From NCBI GenBank assembly GCA_949372635.1, contig CASIAB010000007.1, forward strand, positions 62,001 through 126,000: a stretch of 64,000 nucleotides of DNA. Reading direction: 5' to 3'. Numbering within the stretch: position 1 is the first letter of the stretch; each line of letters opens with the position of its first letter. The notes beneath the pieces are model-generated. The model worked only from the letters and a program-made list of their open reading frames with translations, was not told where the DNA came from and did not search any database. Of this stretch, positions 54,419-64,000 are shown one piece after another. The position numbers were made by a program, and so were the translations under genes. Origin of the DNA: an uncultured Pseudomonadales bacterium (GTDB lineage Bacteria > Pseudomonadota > Gammaproteobacteria > Pseudomonadales > Pseudohongiellaceae).

Positions 54419-56668
54419 ATGGAACTTTCTCCCCATCCTAGCTTTAAGCTCAGCACGAGTCTTTTTCTCCTCGCGCTCGTTATCACGGAATTCCTCTCGC
54501 TAGAACTTCATGCGCAGTCCCTGAGTAATTACAACATACCCAGAGTGGATACCAAGCCGCGAATTGATGGTCAGATAGATCAGGGAGAGTGGAGTCAGGC
54601 CAAGCGCATTCCCGTCAATATAGAAACCAATCCGAATGACAATGTCCCCGCCGAAGTGGAGGCGCAGGCCCTGCTCATGGAAGATGGCGAGGTCCTGTAC
54701 GTCGCCTTCATCGCTCTAGATCCGGACCCCGATCAAATCCGCGCGTTCTATAGAGACAGAGACTCCATGTGGAACGATGACTGGGTATCGATCGTTCTAG
54801 ACACTTTCAACGACGAAAGACGCGCGTTCGAATTCTTTGCCAATCCCTACGGTGTGCAGGCGGATGCCATACAAGACGATGTGAACGGCGATGAAGACGA
54901 ATCTTGGAATGCCATATGGAACAGCGCCGGACAGATTAACGAAGATGGCTATGTCGTGGAGATGGCTATTCCGATGAAGCAGCTACGTTTTACGCCTAGC
55001 GAGACCAACCAGACTTGGGGCATCGATCTAGTCAGATTCTATCCGCGTGACCGAGGCACACGCATTGCCAACAATCCACGAGATAGAAACATATCTTGTT
55101 ATATCTGCCAGATTAGCAAGGCAGACGGCTTTGCCAATCTAACTCAAAGTAGAAATCTTGAGATAATTCCGACTATAACCTCCACTGCGGTAGAGAACAG
55201 AAACCCAGCCATGGCCGGTTGGGATAGCGAGAGTCCCGATGCAGAAGGCAGCCTCGATGTGCGCTGGGGAATTTCTCAAGACTTGTATCTCAACGCGACA
55301 CTGAATCCCGACTTCTCTCAAGTCGAGGCCGATAGTGCACAGTTAGATATCAACAACACTTTTAGTCTGTTCTTTCCAGAGCGACGAACTTTCTTCTTAG
55401 ACGGTGCAGACTACTTCGATACCTTTGAGCGACTCGTGCATACGAGAAACATTTCCGATCCGGACTATGGCCTAAAACTCACGGGCAAGAGTGGAGATCA
55501 CACCTATGCTCTGCTTACTGCCAACGATGTAAACACGAGTTTCTTGATACCCCGTAGCCTAGGCTCCAGAGTTGCCTCACTCGGCGAGGCTGAATCCAAA
55601 GTTGCGATTGGCCGCTATCGCTTCGATATTTTCGAGAATTCCACTATCGGCGCCTTAATTACCGACCGCCGTGCTGACGGCTACAGCAATACCGTCAGCA
55701 GTGTCGATGCAGTGCTCAGGCCTACTGACCAAGATTCGATCTCTATTCAGACCATGCACTCCAGCTCTGACTATCCAACCCTCATACAGAGCCAATACGG
55801 GCAGGCAGCCAGCCTTAGCGATAGAAGCCAGCGTCTGGAGTATCGCCACAATGACCGGCGCTGGGACTGGCGCTTAGGCTACACAGACATGGGGGATAAC
55901 TTTCGTGCGGATCTCGGCTTCGTGAATCGAGTCGATTTCAAGTTTGTCGTGGCAACAGTAGGACATACCTGGCGCGGCGAATCGGACGACTTCTTCAATC
56001 TCATCCGGATCGCGCTAGACTACGATAGAACACAGAATCAGTCAGGCCTGCAGCTCGAAGAAGAATTTGAAGTATTCCTCAATATGAACGGCCCCAAGCA
56101 GTCGTTTGTTAGTGGGCTATTCGGTGGTAGCGAGACTTACTGGAACGGCAAATATTTCGATGAACAGTTCAATCAGCTTAGAGTTGGATTTACTCCCAGA
56201 GCGAACTTGCGCCTGAGTGCCCTTATACGAGTTGAGGATATTGTCGACTTTGCCAATACTCGCCTCGGCAGGTCAAAGCGCTTTGGGCCTAGCATCAATT
56301 ATCGCTGGGGCAAGCATCTAGAGTTGAATCTAGATCATACTCTGCAGCAATTCGATGTAGACGGCAGCAGATTATTTACCGCGAACCTGACTGACTTAAA
56401 GACGACGTACCAATTTAGTGCGCGCAGCTTTCTTCGCTTCACGCTCCAATACACCGACAACAAACGTAATCAGGGCCTGTACGTCAGATCAGTGCAGGCA
56501 CGCACTAAGCAACTCACCACACAGCTTCTCTACAGCTATAGATTCAGCGCCGCCACCCGTTTCTTTATCGGCTACTCCGATGCCGGATTTCAGAACGATA
56601 CTTACGACGCCATCGAGAAAACCAACCGCACAGTGTTCGCTAAGTTTAGTTATGCCTGGCTCCCCTAG
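54419..56668 (+). CDS. DUF5916 family outer-membrane protein with CBM9-like domain
   Basis: 749 residues. A signal peptide ends near LHAQSLS. The N-terminal domain (about 45-230) is of the carbohydrate-binding CBM9-like type: PRIDGQIDQGEWSQAKRI, VLYVAFIALDPDP, DDWVSIVLDTFNDERRAFEF and YVVEMAIPMKQLRF. DUF5916 follows with LNATLNPDFSQVEADSAQLD and FPERRTFFLDGADYFD. The rest is rich in alternating aromatic strands and ends in an aromatic, barrel-like FAKFSYAWLP. It should be an outer-membrane beta barrel with a periplasmic domain. Its substrate is unknown and no transporter is encoded beside it. Confidence 0.88.
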   Translation: MELSPHPSFKLSTSLFLLALVITEFLSLELHAQSLSNYNIPRVDTKPRIDGQIDQGEWSQAKRIPVNIETNPNDNVPAEVEAQALLMEDGEVLYVAFIALDPDPDQIRAFYRDRDSMWNDDWVSIVLDTFNDERRAFEFFANPYGVQADAIQDDVNGDEDESWNAIWNSAGQINEDGYVVEMAIPMKQLRFTPSETNQTWGIDLVRFYPRDRGTRIANNPRDRNISCYICQISKADGFANLTQSRNLEIIPTITSTAVENRNPAMAGWDSESPDAEGSLDVRWGISQDLYLNATLNPDFSQVEADSAQLDINNTFSLFFPERRTFFLDGADYFDTFERLVHTRNISDPDYGLKLTGKSGDHTYALLTANDVNTSFLIPRSLGSRVASLGEAESKVAIGRYRFDIFENSTIGALITDRRADGYSNTVSSVDAVLRPTDQDSISIQTMHSSSDYPTLIQSQYGQAASLSDRSQRLEYRHNDRRWDWRLGYTDMGDNFRADLGFVNRVDFKFVVATVGHTWRGESDDFFNLIRIALDYDRTQNQSGLQLEEEFEVFLNMNGPKQSFVSGLFGGSETYWNGKYFDEQFNQLRVGFTPRANLRLSALIRVEDIVDFANTRLGRSKRFGPSINYRWGKHLELNLDHTLQQFDVDGSRLFTANLTDLKTTYQFSARSFLRFTLQYTDNKRNQGLYVRSVQARTKQLTTQLLYSYRFSAATRFFIGYSDAGFQNDTYDAIEKTNRTVFAKFSYAWLP

Positions 56669-56805
56669 GAATATTTCTCAGCAAGAATCCTTGTCCATTA
56701 GATACCCCAAGATAGAGTCCTAAAACACCTCAGGTTCTCCTATTAAAAGACTCGACCTGTGGGTAAAATGGCGTTTCCTTTCCCCGCACTCGGACGCTTT
56801 ATTAA

Positions 56806-57894
56806 ATGAGCCAACAAACTTCGCTATATCAGAAGCATCTCGATTCCGGCGCCAAAATGGTCGATTTCGCCGGATGGGATATGCCCGTTAATTATGGCTC
56901 CCAGATAGAAGAACATAATCTGGTAAGAAACCAAGCGGGTATCTTCGACGTATCTCATATGACGGTAGTTGATGTGTCTGGCAATGGAGCTGAAGCATTC
57001 CTGCGCTATCTCTTGGCGAACGATATCGCCAAGTTAGATGAAGTTGGGCGGGCTCTATACAGCGGAATGTTGAATGAGACCGGTGGCGTTGTTGACGACC
57101 TGATTGTCTACCGCATGAGCTTTGGCTATCGCGTCGTGGTGAACTGCGCTACCCGCGACAAGGACTTGGCTTGGATACGCACCCACGCAGTAAACTTCGA
57201 CGTCAGTATTGAAGAGAAGCCACAGCTTTCTATCCTAGCCGTTCATGGGCCTGAGGCAATTGACAAAGTCAGCTCGATACTGACTAGTGACCGCGCCACA
57301 ATAAGCAAAGGGTTAAAGAATTTTCATGGCTTTGAATCAGGCTCTTGGTTTATAGCTCACACCGGCTACACTGGGGAAAAAGGTCTCGAGCTAATCCTCC
57401 CCAGTGAAGAGGCACCAGAAATTTGGGATAAGCTATTAGAAGTTGGCGTCAAGCCAGTAGGCTTGGGCGCAAGAGATACACTGCGCTTAGAAGCAGGAAT
57501 GAATCTCTATGGCCATGACATGGATGAAACGACTTCACCCATCGCCGCCAATATGAAACAAACAATAGCCTGGCATCCCGAGGACCGCGACTTCATTGGC
57601 CGACAGGCGGTCACGGCTCACTTAGCAGAGAACGAGGCCCGCACAATGCCAATCCTCACCGGACTAGTCCTGGAACAGCGGGGTGTGCTACGAGAGGGCC
57701 AAAAGGTTCTGTGCGACAATGGAGAAGGCGTAATTACCAGCGGCAGTTTTTCTCCCACCTTGAGGCATTCAATCGCATTGGCTAGGATTCCTATGGGTAG
57801 TGGCGCTTGCCAAGTAGATATCCGCGGCACACTGACCAGCGTGAGGATAGTAAAGCCAAACTTCGTTCGCTTCGGCAAGAAGGTGTTCGAGTAA
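56806..57894 (+). CDS. gcvT: Aminomethyltransferase (glycine cleavage T-protein)
   Basis: 362-residue T-protein of the glycine cleavage complex. It releases ammonia from the aminomethyl arm of GcvH and makes methylene-tetrahydrofolate. MVDFAGWDMPVNYGSQIEEH, GIFDVSHMTVV, SGMLNETGGVVDDLIVYRM and YTGEKGLELILPSEE are in order, with RDTLRLEAGMNLYGHDMDE late. First gene of the gcvT-gcvH-gcvP operon. No glycine riboswitch is visible in the 137 bp upstream. Confidence 0.97.
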   Translation: MSQQTSLYQKHLDSGAKMVDFAGWDMPVNYGSQIEEHNLVRNQAGIFDVSHMTVVDVSGNGAEAFLRYLLANDIAKLDEVGRALYSGMLNETGGVVDDLIVYRMSFGYRVVVNCATRDKDLAWIRTHAVNFDVSIEEKPQLSILAVHGPEAIDKVSSILTSDRATISKGLKNFHGFESGSWFIAHTGYTGEKGLELILPSEEAPEIWDKLLEVGVKPVGLGARDTLRLEAGMNLYGHDMDETTSPIAANMKQTIAWHPEDRDFIGRQAVTAHLAENEARTMPILTGLVLEQRGVLREGQKVLCDNGEGVITSGSFSPTLRHSIALARIPMGSGACQVDIRGTLTSVRIVKPNFVRFGKKVFE

Positions 57895-57992
57895 AAGATT
57901 GAGACTTCATTCATAAATTAGATCTGCTGATTTAGAGCGATTCAGCTACCTTGTAGAGTTAAAACCAGCACCGATAAAAAGAGGAATACCTA

Positions 57993-58382
57993 GTGAGTAC
58001 ATATCCAGACAATCTTAAATACGCCGCCACTCATGAATGGGTTCGACTCGAAGGTGATGGCACGGCAACGGTGGGCATCAGCAATCATGCTCAGGATGCA
58101 TTGGGTGATATCGTATTCGTGGAACTGCCAGAAGTAGGAGCTACTATTCATTCGAAAGATGAAGTAGCGGTCGTAGAATCCGTGAAAGCTGCATCGGATG
58201 TTTACAGCCCAATGTCTGGTGAAATTATCGCTACCAATGCCACGCTCGCCGATGCTCCGGAAACCGTAAACGCCGTGCCCTACGACGGCGGTTGGTTCTA
58301 TAAAATTCAAATTAGTGACGAGCTAGAGCTGGATGAATTAATGGACGCCGACGCGTACTCGGATCACTGCGAAGAGGGCTAA
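57993..58382 (+). CDS. gcvH: Glycine cleavage system H protein
   Basis: 129-residue lipoyl carrier protein, GTG start preceded by [28 protein letters not shown] and [14 protein letters not shown] surround the fold. The lipoylated Lys is in [14 protein letters not shown] (about residue 65). The C-terminus [19 protein letters not shown] is typical. It moves the aminomethyl group from GcvP to GcvT. Confidence 0.97.
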   Translation: MSTYPDNLKYAATHEWVRLEGDGTATVGISNHAQDALGDIVFVELPEVGATIHSKDEVAVVESVKAASDVYSPMSGEIIATNATLADAPETVNAVPYDGGWFYKIQISDELELDELMDADAYSDHCEEG

Positions 58383-58496
58383 GAAGCTGAGTCGTGTGGG
58401 CGAATACCTTCGCCAACTAAAGCATATAGATTTACCCCGCGTCTCTTTAATACACTCTAATTTCAAAGATAAATTATGTTTTCTGACAGGACAGTA

Positions 58497-61460
58497 ATGC
58501 AAACGCAATCCAATTCGGCCGCTAAAAACGATTCCGCACAAAACGACTCCGCTGTGTCTCTCGAGGCTCTGCAGTACAACGACCAATTTATCGATCGACA
58601 TATTGGTCCAAACAAAATTCAGATAGAGCAAATGCTGAAGGTGCTGAACTTAGAATCTCTAGATGATCTTATCGCCAACACTGTTCCCGAAACGATTCTC
58701 CTGAAAAGCCCTCTGGAATTGGATGACCCGCTGACTGAAAATGCGGCACTGGCAAAACTAAAGGCAATCGCTGAACAGAACAGTACGGCGAAATCATTTA
58801 TAGGACTTGGCTACTACGACACTTTTACTCCAAATGTAATCTTGCGCAACGTATTAGAAAATCCTAGTTGGTACACGGCATACACGCCCTATCAACCCGA
58901 AATTTCACAGGGCCGTTTAGAGTGTCTACTCAATTTCCAACAGATGACTCTCGATCTGACCGCAATGGATCTGGCAAACGCTTCGTTGCTTGATGAGGCT
59001 ACTGCCGCTGCGGAGGCGATGTCTCTCGCGAAACGCGTAAGTAAAAACAGTAAGGCGAATACGTTCTTCGTTGACCAACACTGTTTCCCACAGACCATCG
59101 ATGTCATAAAGACTCGAGCAGAATGCTTCGACTTCAAGCTAGTCATAGGTGATATCGCCGACGCCGAGCTGTCCGAACTGTTTGGTGCTATTTTTCAATA
59201 TCCCGCGGTGACTGGCGAAGTTCAAGATCTCACTGATATCATCAGCCAACTGCATGAACACAAAGCTATCGCTGTAGTCGCAGCAGACCTAATGAGCCTG
59301 ACCCTTTTAAAGCCTCCCGGCGAAATGGGAGCAGATGTCGTTACCGGCACTACACAGCGCTTCGGCGTACCCATGGGATACGGCGGCCCACATGCCGCCT
59401 ACTTCGCTACTAAAGAAGACTATAAACGTGCCCTGCCCGGTCGCATCATTGGCGTCTCCGTTGACAAGCGCGAGCGCCAAGCATTTCGTATGGCACTGCA
59501 AACTCGCGAGCAGCATATTCGCCGCGAGAAGGCGAACAGTAATATTTGTACTGCACAAGTATTGTTAGCAAATATTTCTGCTCTTTATGCCATGTACCAT
59601 GGACCCAAAGGTCTCAAGAATATTGCTCAGCGAATTCACCGACTGACTTCTATAATGGCAGCAGGATTGAACACCGCCGGCATTGAAATAGTTAATGAAA
59701 ATTTCTTTGACACTCTTACATTGAAAGTAGCCGCTGATGACTTGAGTGCTATTTTGGATCGCGCGAAAGCGAGCAATATTAACTTACGCATCGATAGAGC
59801 CGAGCAAGATAAATCAATCGGCATAAGTCTAGATGAATGTTCCTCCAGCAAAGATGTTAAGAATATTTGGCAAGTCATTCTTGGCGATGCCTCACACAAA
59901 ATTTCGGCAGCCGATATTGATGCGCTGATCGTAAGTGGCGAAAAGGCAGCAGTTATCCCAAATAACCTGATTCGTCGCAGCGAATACTTGCAACACCCCA
60001 ACTTCAATAATTATCACAGCGAAACTGAGATGATGCGTTATTTGAAGAAACTCGAAGACAAAGATATTTCGCTTACCCATTCGATGATCGCATTGGGCTC
60101 CTGCACGATGAAACTTAACGCCGCTGCAGAGATGGCTCCAATTAGTTGGCCCGAATTTGCAAATCCACATCCGTTCACACCGGTAGAGCAGATGGCAGGC
60201 TACCAAAAGATGATTACCGGCCTCGAAAAGATGCTAGAGGTAATTACCGGTTTCGATGCGGTAAGTATGCAACCGAATTCAGGCGCTCAGGGTGAGTACG
60301 CTGGTCTGCTAGCCATTAAGAAGTACCTTGTGAGCATCGGTGAAAGTGATCGTCATATATGCCTAATACCTAGCTCGGCACACGGCACGAATCCAGCCAG
60401 CGCACAGATGATTGGCATGAAAGTTGTGCTCGTTGCCTGCGACGATAATGGCAATATCGATGTTGAAGATCTCCGCAGAAAAGCTGAATCGAATACTAAT
60501 AGTCTCGCTGCACTGATGATTACCTACCCCTCCACTCACGGTGTGTATGAAGAGGCCGTGAAAGAAATCTGCCAGATCGTTCATGATCATGGCGGGCAGG
60601 TATATATGGACGGCGCCAATCTCAATGCGCAGGTTGGAGTAGCGAAGCCCGCTGATATTGGAGCTGACGTCTCTCACGTAAACCTGCACAAAACATTCTG
60701 TATACCACATGGTGGTGGTGGCCCAGGCATGGGACCTATCGGCGTGAAAAAACACCTCGCGCCGCATGTTGCGAACCATTCCCTTATTAAACTAGATGGC
60801 CCAGAGACTCATAATAGTGCAGTCTCTGCCGCCCCCTGGGGCAGCTCCGGAATATTACCAATTTCCTGGATGTACATAACCATGATGGGCGCCGAGGGGC
60901 TCCTGAAGGCGACTCAGGTTGCGATTCTAAGCGCGAACTATGTCGCTGTCAGATTGGCCGAACACTACCCGGTACTCTATACCGGCCGCAACAGCATGGT
61001 GGCTCACGAGTGTATTATCGATCTACGTCCTCTCAAGCTCAGCTCGGGTATCAGCGAAGAAGATGTCGCTAAGCGACTTATGGATTTCGGTTTCCACGCA
61101 CCAACTATGTCATTTCCAGTAGCTGGAACGCTGATGATCGAGCCAACCGAAAGTGAGTCGAAGGCGGAGCTAGATAGATTCATCGACGCACTGATTCTTA
61201 TTCGCAAAGAAATCGCAGAAGTCGAATCAGGCAATATCGATGCTGAGAACAATCCGTTAAAGAATGCACCTCACACTCTTGCCGACATGATGGATAAGAA
61301 TTGGGACAGGCCTTACAATAAAATGCAGGGTGCCTATCCCAGTCAGCCCGAAGGCGTATCTGCTTCAAACAAATACTGGCCGAGTGTAAACCGCATTGAT
61401 AACGTCTATGGGGATAGAAATTTGTTCTGTGCCTGCCCAAGTATCGAGAGCTATGAATAA
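58497..61460 (+). CDS. gcvP: Glycine dehydrogenase (decarboxylating), P-protein
   Basis: PLP-dependent P-protein that decarboxylates glycine; 987 residues from ATG 58497, which has AGGA 7 bp upstream. An in-frame ATG at 58476 has weaker signals. The N-terminal half shows [27 protein letters not shown] and [15 protein letters not shown]. The C-terminal half has [25 protein letters not shown], the PLP lysine in [20 protein letters not shown] and [20 protein letters not shown]. One chain carries both halves, as in most gammaproteobacteria. It completes the gcv operon, 94-114 bp after gcvH. Confidence 0.97.
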   Translation: MQTQSNSAAKNDSAQNDSAVSLEALQYNDQFIDRHIGPNKIQIEQMLKVLNLESLDDLIANTVPETILLKSPLELDDPLTENAALAKLKAIAEQNSTAKSFIGLGYYDTFTPNVILRNVLENPSWYTAYTPYQPEISQGRLECLLNFQQMTLDLTAMDLANASLLDEATAAAEAMSLAKRVSKNSKANTFFVDQHCFPQTIDVIKTRAECFDFKLVIGDIADAELSELFGAIFQYPAVTGEVQDLTDIISQLHEHKAIAVVAADLMSLTLLKPPGEMGADVVTGTTQRFGVPMGYGGPHAAYFATKEDYKRALPGRIIGVSVDKRERQAFRMALQTREQHIRREKANSNICTAQVLLANISALYAMYHGPKGLKNIAQRIHRLTSIMAAGLNTAGIEIVNENFFDTLTLKVAADDLSAILDRAKASNINLRIDRAEQDKSIGISLDECSSSKDVKNIWQVILGDASHKISAADIDALIVSGEKAAVIPNNLIRRSEYLQHPNFNNYHSETEMMRYLKKLEDKDISLTHSMIALGSCTMKLNAAAEMAPISWPEFANPHPFTPVEQMAGYQKMITGLEKMLEVITGFDAVSMQPNSGAQGEYAGLLAIKKYLVSIGESDRHICLIPSSAHGTNPASAQMIGMKVVLVACDDNGNIDVEDLRRKAESNTNSLAALMITYPSTHGVYEEAVKEICQIVHDHGGQVYMDGANLNAQVGVAKPADIGADVSHVNLHKTFCIPHGGGGPGMGPIGVKKHLAPHVANHSLIKLDGPETHNSAVSAAPWGSSGILPISWMYITMMGAEGLLKATQVAILSANYVAVRLAEHYPVLYTGRNSMVAHECIIDLRPLKLSSGISEEDVAKRLMDFGFHAPTMSFPVAGTLMIEPTESESKAELDRFIDALILIRKEIAEVESGNIDAENNPLKNAPHTLADMMDKNWDRPYNKMQGAYPSQPEGVSASNKYWPSVNRIDNVYGDRNLFCACPSIESYE

Positions 61461-61639
61461 GCAGTACTAATGAGGTGGGAAAACTCGACTAGTCCAAGTC
61501 CTTTCCATCGATATCCCAGCTCCTTTTTCCTAAAATAGTCTCATAATCTAGTTAGATTCCAACAATAGCATTGGAACCTAAAGCTCTCGCTTCATCTTCC
61601 AGCTCCATAAACACGATGCCCGGAGCACGACTCGAAGTT

Positions 61640-61954
61640 CTAAGCTCTTGGTGGCAAGCCGTGAACCAGTGTAATACTCTTCAACGTCGTACCAGCACGG
61701 CGAAACTCAGAAAGGGCTTGATAGTCATCATCGTTGTACCACTGCTTGGCTAATTCCTCTGAAGGAAACTTAAAGATAATGATACGACCTTCGAGTGGAG
61801 AATTCCCTTCAAAATTCTCATGGTTATCATCGAAGGTCACAAACTCACCGCCAAATTTTTTCAATATGGGAAAGAATCCCTTCTCATACTTTCGGTATTC
61901 ACTCGCGTCTTCAACTACGAGATTAGCTATCATAAATACTTCTACTTCAGACAT
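61640..61954 (-). CDS. DUF1330 family protein
   Basis: 104-residue ferredoxin-like alpha/beta-barrel protein of the DUF1330 family: VFMIANLVVEDASEYRKYEK, FGGEFVTFDD, GRIIIFKFPSEELAKQWYND and DDYQALSEFRRAGT. The function is unknown; relatives fold like dimeric monooxygenases. It lies 69 bp from the MAPEG gene on the same strand. The 179 bp between gcvP and it hold no gene. Confidence 0.9.
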   Translation of the reverse strand: MSEVEVFMIANLVVEDASEYRKYEKGFFPILKKFGGEFVTFDDNHENFEGNSPLEGRIIIFKFPSEELAKQWYNDDDYQALSEFRRAGTTLKSITLVHGLPPRA

Positions 61955-62023
61955 TTTCTCTCCCTATCTGCTCTCAATATCGATTCGCTGCAATTACCAT
62001 TATATTAAGTCGCACCACAAATA

Positions 62024-62425
62024 CTACCCAGCAGCGTTAACTATACCCAACCACATAACAAGAACAGAAAGATTGCCAATGGCGAAAATAACCAGCCTGT
62101 GCAGCACGTTGTTATAGCTTAGATGAATTATACTATGCAGCACTCGCGCAGCGACGAGTATCCACGCACTGATTACGGGTAGCTGCCCTGTCTGATCCAA
62201 CACCAGATACACGGCACCACCGGCATAGAACAGTGTTGGAACTTCGAAAAGATTATTGAAATTACGTGTCGTCTTAGCGACGAAATCGGGAATATCGTGC
62301 CCCTGCATTAAGCTATAGTAGTTCTGCGGCACCTCTCCGCTTTTTACCGACCCAATTCTCACACGAGCCGTGAGCACCATAATTACCGTAGTTAGAATGA
62401 CCAACATAAACATTGCGTGTAACAT
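62024..62425 (-). CDS. MAPEG family membrane protein
   Basis: 133-residue protein with four hydrophobic helices, of the MAPEG group (membrane-associated eicosanoid/glutathione enzymes). FNNLFEVPTLFYAGGAVYL and AARVLHSIIHLSYNNVLHRL are typical. The bacterial members' substrate is usually unknown; glutathione-dependent detoxification is a guess, and gshB is present in this window. It is divergent from pepQ, with a 102-bp gap. Confidence 0.88.
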   Translation of the reverse strand: MLHAMFMLVILTTVIMVLTARVRIGSVKSGEVPQNYYSLMQGHDIPDFVAKTTRNFNNLFEVPTLFYAGGAVYLVLDQTGQLPVISAWILVAARVLHSIIHLSYNNVLHRLVIFAIGNLSVLVMWLGIVNAAG

Positions 62426-62527
62426 CTTAATCCCCTTTTAAGCCGCGAAAACGACCTCTGTCTGTTCACGGCCAATCCGCAGTATAATTCCAACTAATTG
62501 CATTAAACAGCACTCAGGGGAACGGAC

Positions 62528-63862
62528 TTGACCACAAACAATTATGCCAAGCATATTTCTACACTTACCCGCACCTATACCGATGCCCTGCACTATCTCA
62601 GCAATCAAGACACACAGCCCGCGGCGGTACTTGTCCATAGCGGCGCGCAAGAGCACTACTATGGCGATGATCGAGGAGTGGCATTCCAGGCTTACGGCCA
62701 CCTGCTGCACTGGATACCAGTCAATCGCCCCAATCAATTCGTCTATTTCCGCCCCGATGAGAAGCCCATCTATTTCCAGATCGTACCTAGCGATTTCTGG
62801 TACGAACAGGATATAGATGTTGAATCTGAGTGGGAGGAAACGCTAACTATCGTTAGATTGAGCAGCTTGAATGAGCTCGGTGCACAGTTAAAACAGCATC
62901 GTGTAGCGGATATTGCCTACATTGGTGGACATGCCGACATCGCCGCCTCTCTCGGCATCGATAAGTCATTGATTAACCCAAAAAGACTACTAGCCTATCT
63001 CGATTTCTCGCGAGCAGTGAAAACAAACTATGAGCTCGAGCAGCTGCGTGCTGCTAACCGCCTAGCCCTTCTCGGCCATGCCGCTGCAAAGACTCGTTTT
63101 TTAGAGGGAGGAAGTGAATATGAGATTCACATGGCCTTTCTGCAAGCCACACAGAATCTAGAGGACGAGTGCCCTTATACGAATATCGTTGCGCTCAACG
63201 AAAAGGCTGCGATATTGCACTATCAATTCAAGCGCAGAATAAACGGGAACAAGGGGACGGTTTTATTAATCGATGCAGGCTGTAAAGTAAAAGCCTACGG
63301 CTCAGACATTACACGTACTTCGGTAAGCGAAGCTGCCCACCCTAAATTTCGATCTCTCGTTACTGCGATGGAAACACTAGAACTCGCATTGGTCGAAGAG
63401 GTGAAACCTGGAAAAACCTACCAATCATTACATGCGTCGACACTAAAAAAGATCGCTAGTATTCTTGTTGATCACAATATCTGTAAGGGCGAACCGGCAA
63501 ACCTAATTGAACGGAATATCCCACAGCTGTTTATGCCTCATGGAGTCGGGCATTTGTTAGGAATTCAAGTACACGATGTGGCTGGACATCAATCTGATGT
63601 TAATGGAACCATATTACCTCCGCCTAAAAATTCTCCAGCACTTAGAAATACACGGCTGATGAAAGCCAATATGGTGTTTACAGTAGAGCCGGGGCTGTAC
63701 TTCATTCCACTTATTTTAGAAGCCGAGCGAGGCTCAGATCGTGGCAAATTGATAAACTGGAATACCGTCGATGAGCTCTATCCTTGCGGAGGTATTCGCA
63801 TCGAAGATAATATTCGCGTGATATCCGATGGCGCTGAGAATCTAACTCGCCAATTCGAATAG
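62528..63862 (+). CDS. pepQ: Xaa-Pro dipeptidase
   Basis: 444-residue M24B metallopeptidase that splits X-Pro dipeptides, start TTG 62528. The family opening (HISTLTRTYTDALHYLS) and HYQFKRRINGNKGTVLLID lead to the first metal Asp in VLLIDAGCKVKAYGSDITRT. HGVGHLLGIQVHDVAGH, FTVEPGLYF and GGIRIEDNI carry the remaining metal-binding His, Glu and Glu. The length and RINGNKGTVLLIDAGC region match E. coli PepQ (443). Confidence 0.95.
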   Translation: MTTNNYAKHISTLTRTYTDALHYLSNQDTQPAAVLVHSGAQEHYYGDDRGVAFQAYGHLLHWIPVNRPNQFVYFRPDEKPIYFQIVPSDFWYEQDIDVESEWEETLTIVRLSSLNELGAQLKQHRVADIAYIGGHADIAASLGIDKSLINPKRLLAYLDFSRAVKTNYELEQLRAANRLALLGHAAAKTRFLEGGSEYEIHMAFLQATQNLEDECPYTNIVALNEKAAILHYQFKRRINGNKGTVLLIDAGCKVKAYGSDITRTSVSEAAHPKFRSLVTAMETLELALVEEVKPGKTYQSLHASTLKKIASILVDHNICKGEPANLIERNIPQLFMPHGVGHLLGIQVHDVAGHQSDVNGTILPPPKNSPALRNTRLMKANMVFTVEPGLYFIPLILEAERGSDRGKLINWNTVDELYPCGGIRIEDNIRVISDGAENLTRQFE

Positions 63863-63871
63863 AAAGATTCA

Positions 63872-64000
63872 TTAGGGATTTGAGACAAGTGGCACAACTA
63901 GTTTCATCAACGCAGGCAAGGCATTCTGATTTTCTCTTACTAGCTGTTTTCCTCGCTCACCCATTTCCTGACGCGCCCGTTCGTCTGCGATCAAAGTAGA
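63872..64000 (-). CDS. waaA: C-terminal end of a WaaA (KdtA)-like glycosyltransferase, partial
   Basis: The last 42 codons of a minus-strand gene, cut by the window edge. The reading DERARQEMGERGKQLVRENQ and ALPAL matches the MGxxG-R-VVxxNxGAL tail of Kdo transferase WaaA, which adds Kdo to lipid A. Only the tail is seen, so another GT-B enzyme with the same ending cannot be excluded. Confidence 0.55.
   Translation of the reverse strand, partial: STLIADERARQEMGERGKQLVRENQNALPALMKLVVPLVSNP

Noticed and set aside
56669-56805. Glycine riboswitch upstream of gcvT
   Set aside because: The 137-bp leader lacks the conserved GGAGAG and CCGAAGG-type elements of tandem glycine aptamers.
1-64000. tRNA genes, insertion sequences, prophage genes or CRISPR repeats
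   Set aside because: Scanning by eye found no tRNA TPsiC-like arm in a cloverleaf context, no transposase or integrase motif, and no regularly spaced repeats.

Overview
The window looks like chromosomal DNA of a free-living-type gammaproteobacterium. It has intermediate GC, a gamma-specific gene order and housekeeping proteins of the Pseudomonas/Vibrio kind. Two blocks are especially diagnostic. One is lptM-lysA-dapF-DUF484. The other is gshB-tonB-yqgE-ruvX-(pilT)-yggS-proC-yggT-DUF167-metX-metW-rdgB-hemW, which as I recall follows the Pseudomonas aeruginosa order minus the pyr genes and the other pil genes. No tRNA, rRNA, insertion sequence, prophage or CRISPR array was found.

Layout. 1-6.1 kb: a broken ridA, argH, a convergent ABC-F gene and a two-component system. 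6.2-9.8 kb: a GldA/GldF/GldG-type ABC cluster on the minus strand. 10.1-13.2 kb: lptM-lysA-dapF-DUF484. 13.2-19.9 kb: a glycosyltransferase island where xerC would normally follow, with a 1066-residue enzyme carrying three glycosyltransferase modules. 20.2-30.8 kb: the conserved gshB-to-hemW block, with pilT decayed. 31-34 kb: phhB, argE and argA. 33.9-40.9 kb: rppH, ptsP, lgt, thyA and folA on the minus strand, with a TANGO2-like gene and a dead paiB on the plus strand between lgt and ptsP. 41-48.4 kb: HAD phosphatase, imelysin-like lipoprotein, gcvR-like gene, a DNA polymerase II gene with its catalytic middle deleted, a Tat-exported sulfite-oxidase-fold enzyme and slyD. 48.4-52.6 kb: gene-poor, holding several decayed genes and a compact structured transcription unit with its own promoter and terminator. 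52.6-64 kb: signal peptidase, a probable selenoprotein, an outer-membrane DUF5916 protein, the gcvT-gcvH-gcvP operon, small minus-strand genes, pepQ and the end of a waaA-like gene.

Two signals stand out. First, a secreted redoxin at 53508-54110 is open except for one TGA exactly where the peroxidatic/redox cysteine of a W-C-P-Y-C motif should be. A hairpin with a GU-containing loop lies 20 nt downstream, so a selenocysteine (UxxC) protein is the best reading. Second, positions 51521-51804 hold a near-consensus promoter, several nested hairpins and a strong intrinsic terminator, with no convincing ORF. One hairpin sequesters a 13-nt perfect complement of the canonical 16S rRNA 3' end.

Around these the window carries an unusual load of recognisable pseudogenes: ridA, pilT, paiB, polB, a small membrane protein gene, traB/gumN, a PilZ-like gene, the C-terminal part of lhr, and a frameshifted glycosyltransferase. 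They lie among intact biosynthetic genes. This suggests recent loss of twitching motility, translesion polymerase and peripheral functions rather than wholesale reduction. All assignments come from reading the sequence and remembered family motifs; no database search was run.
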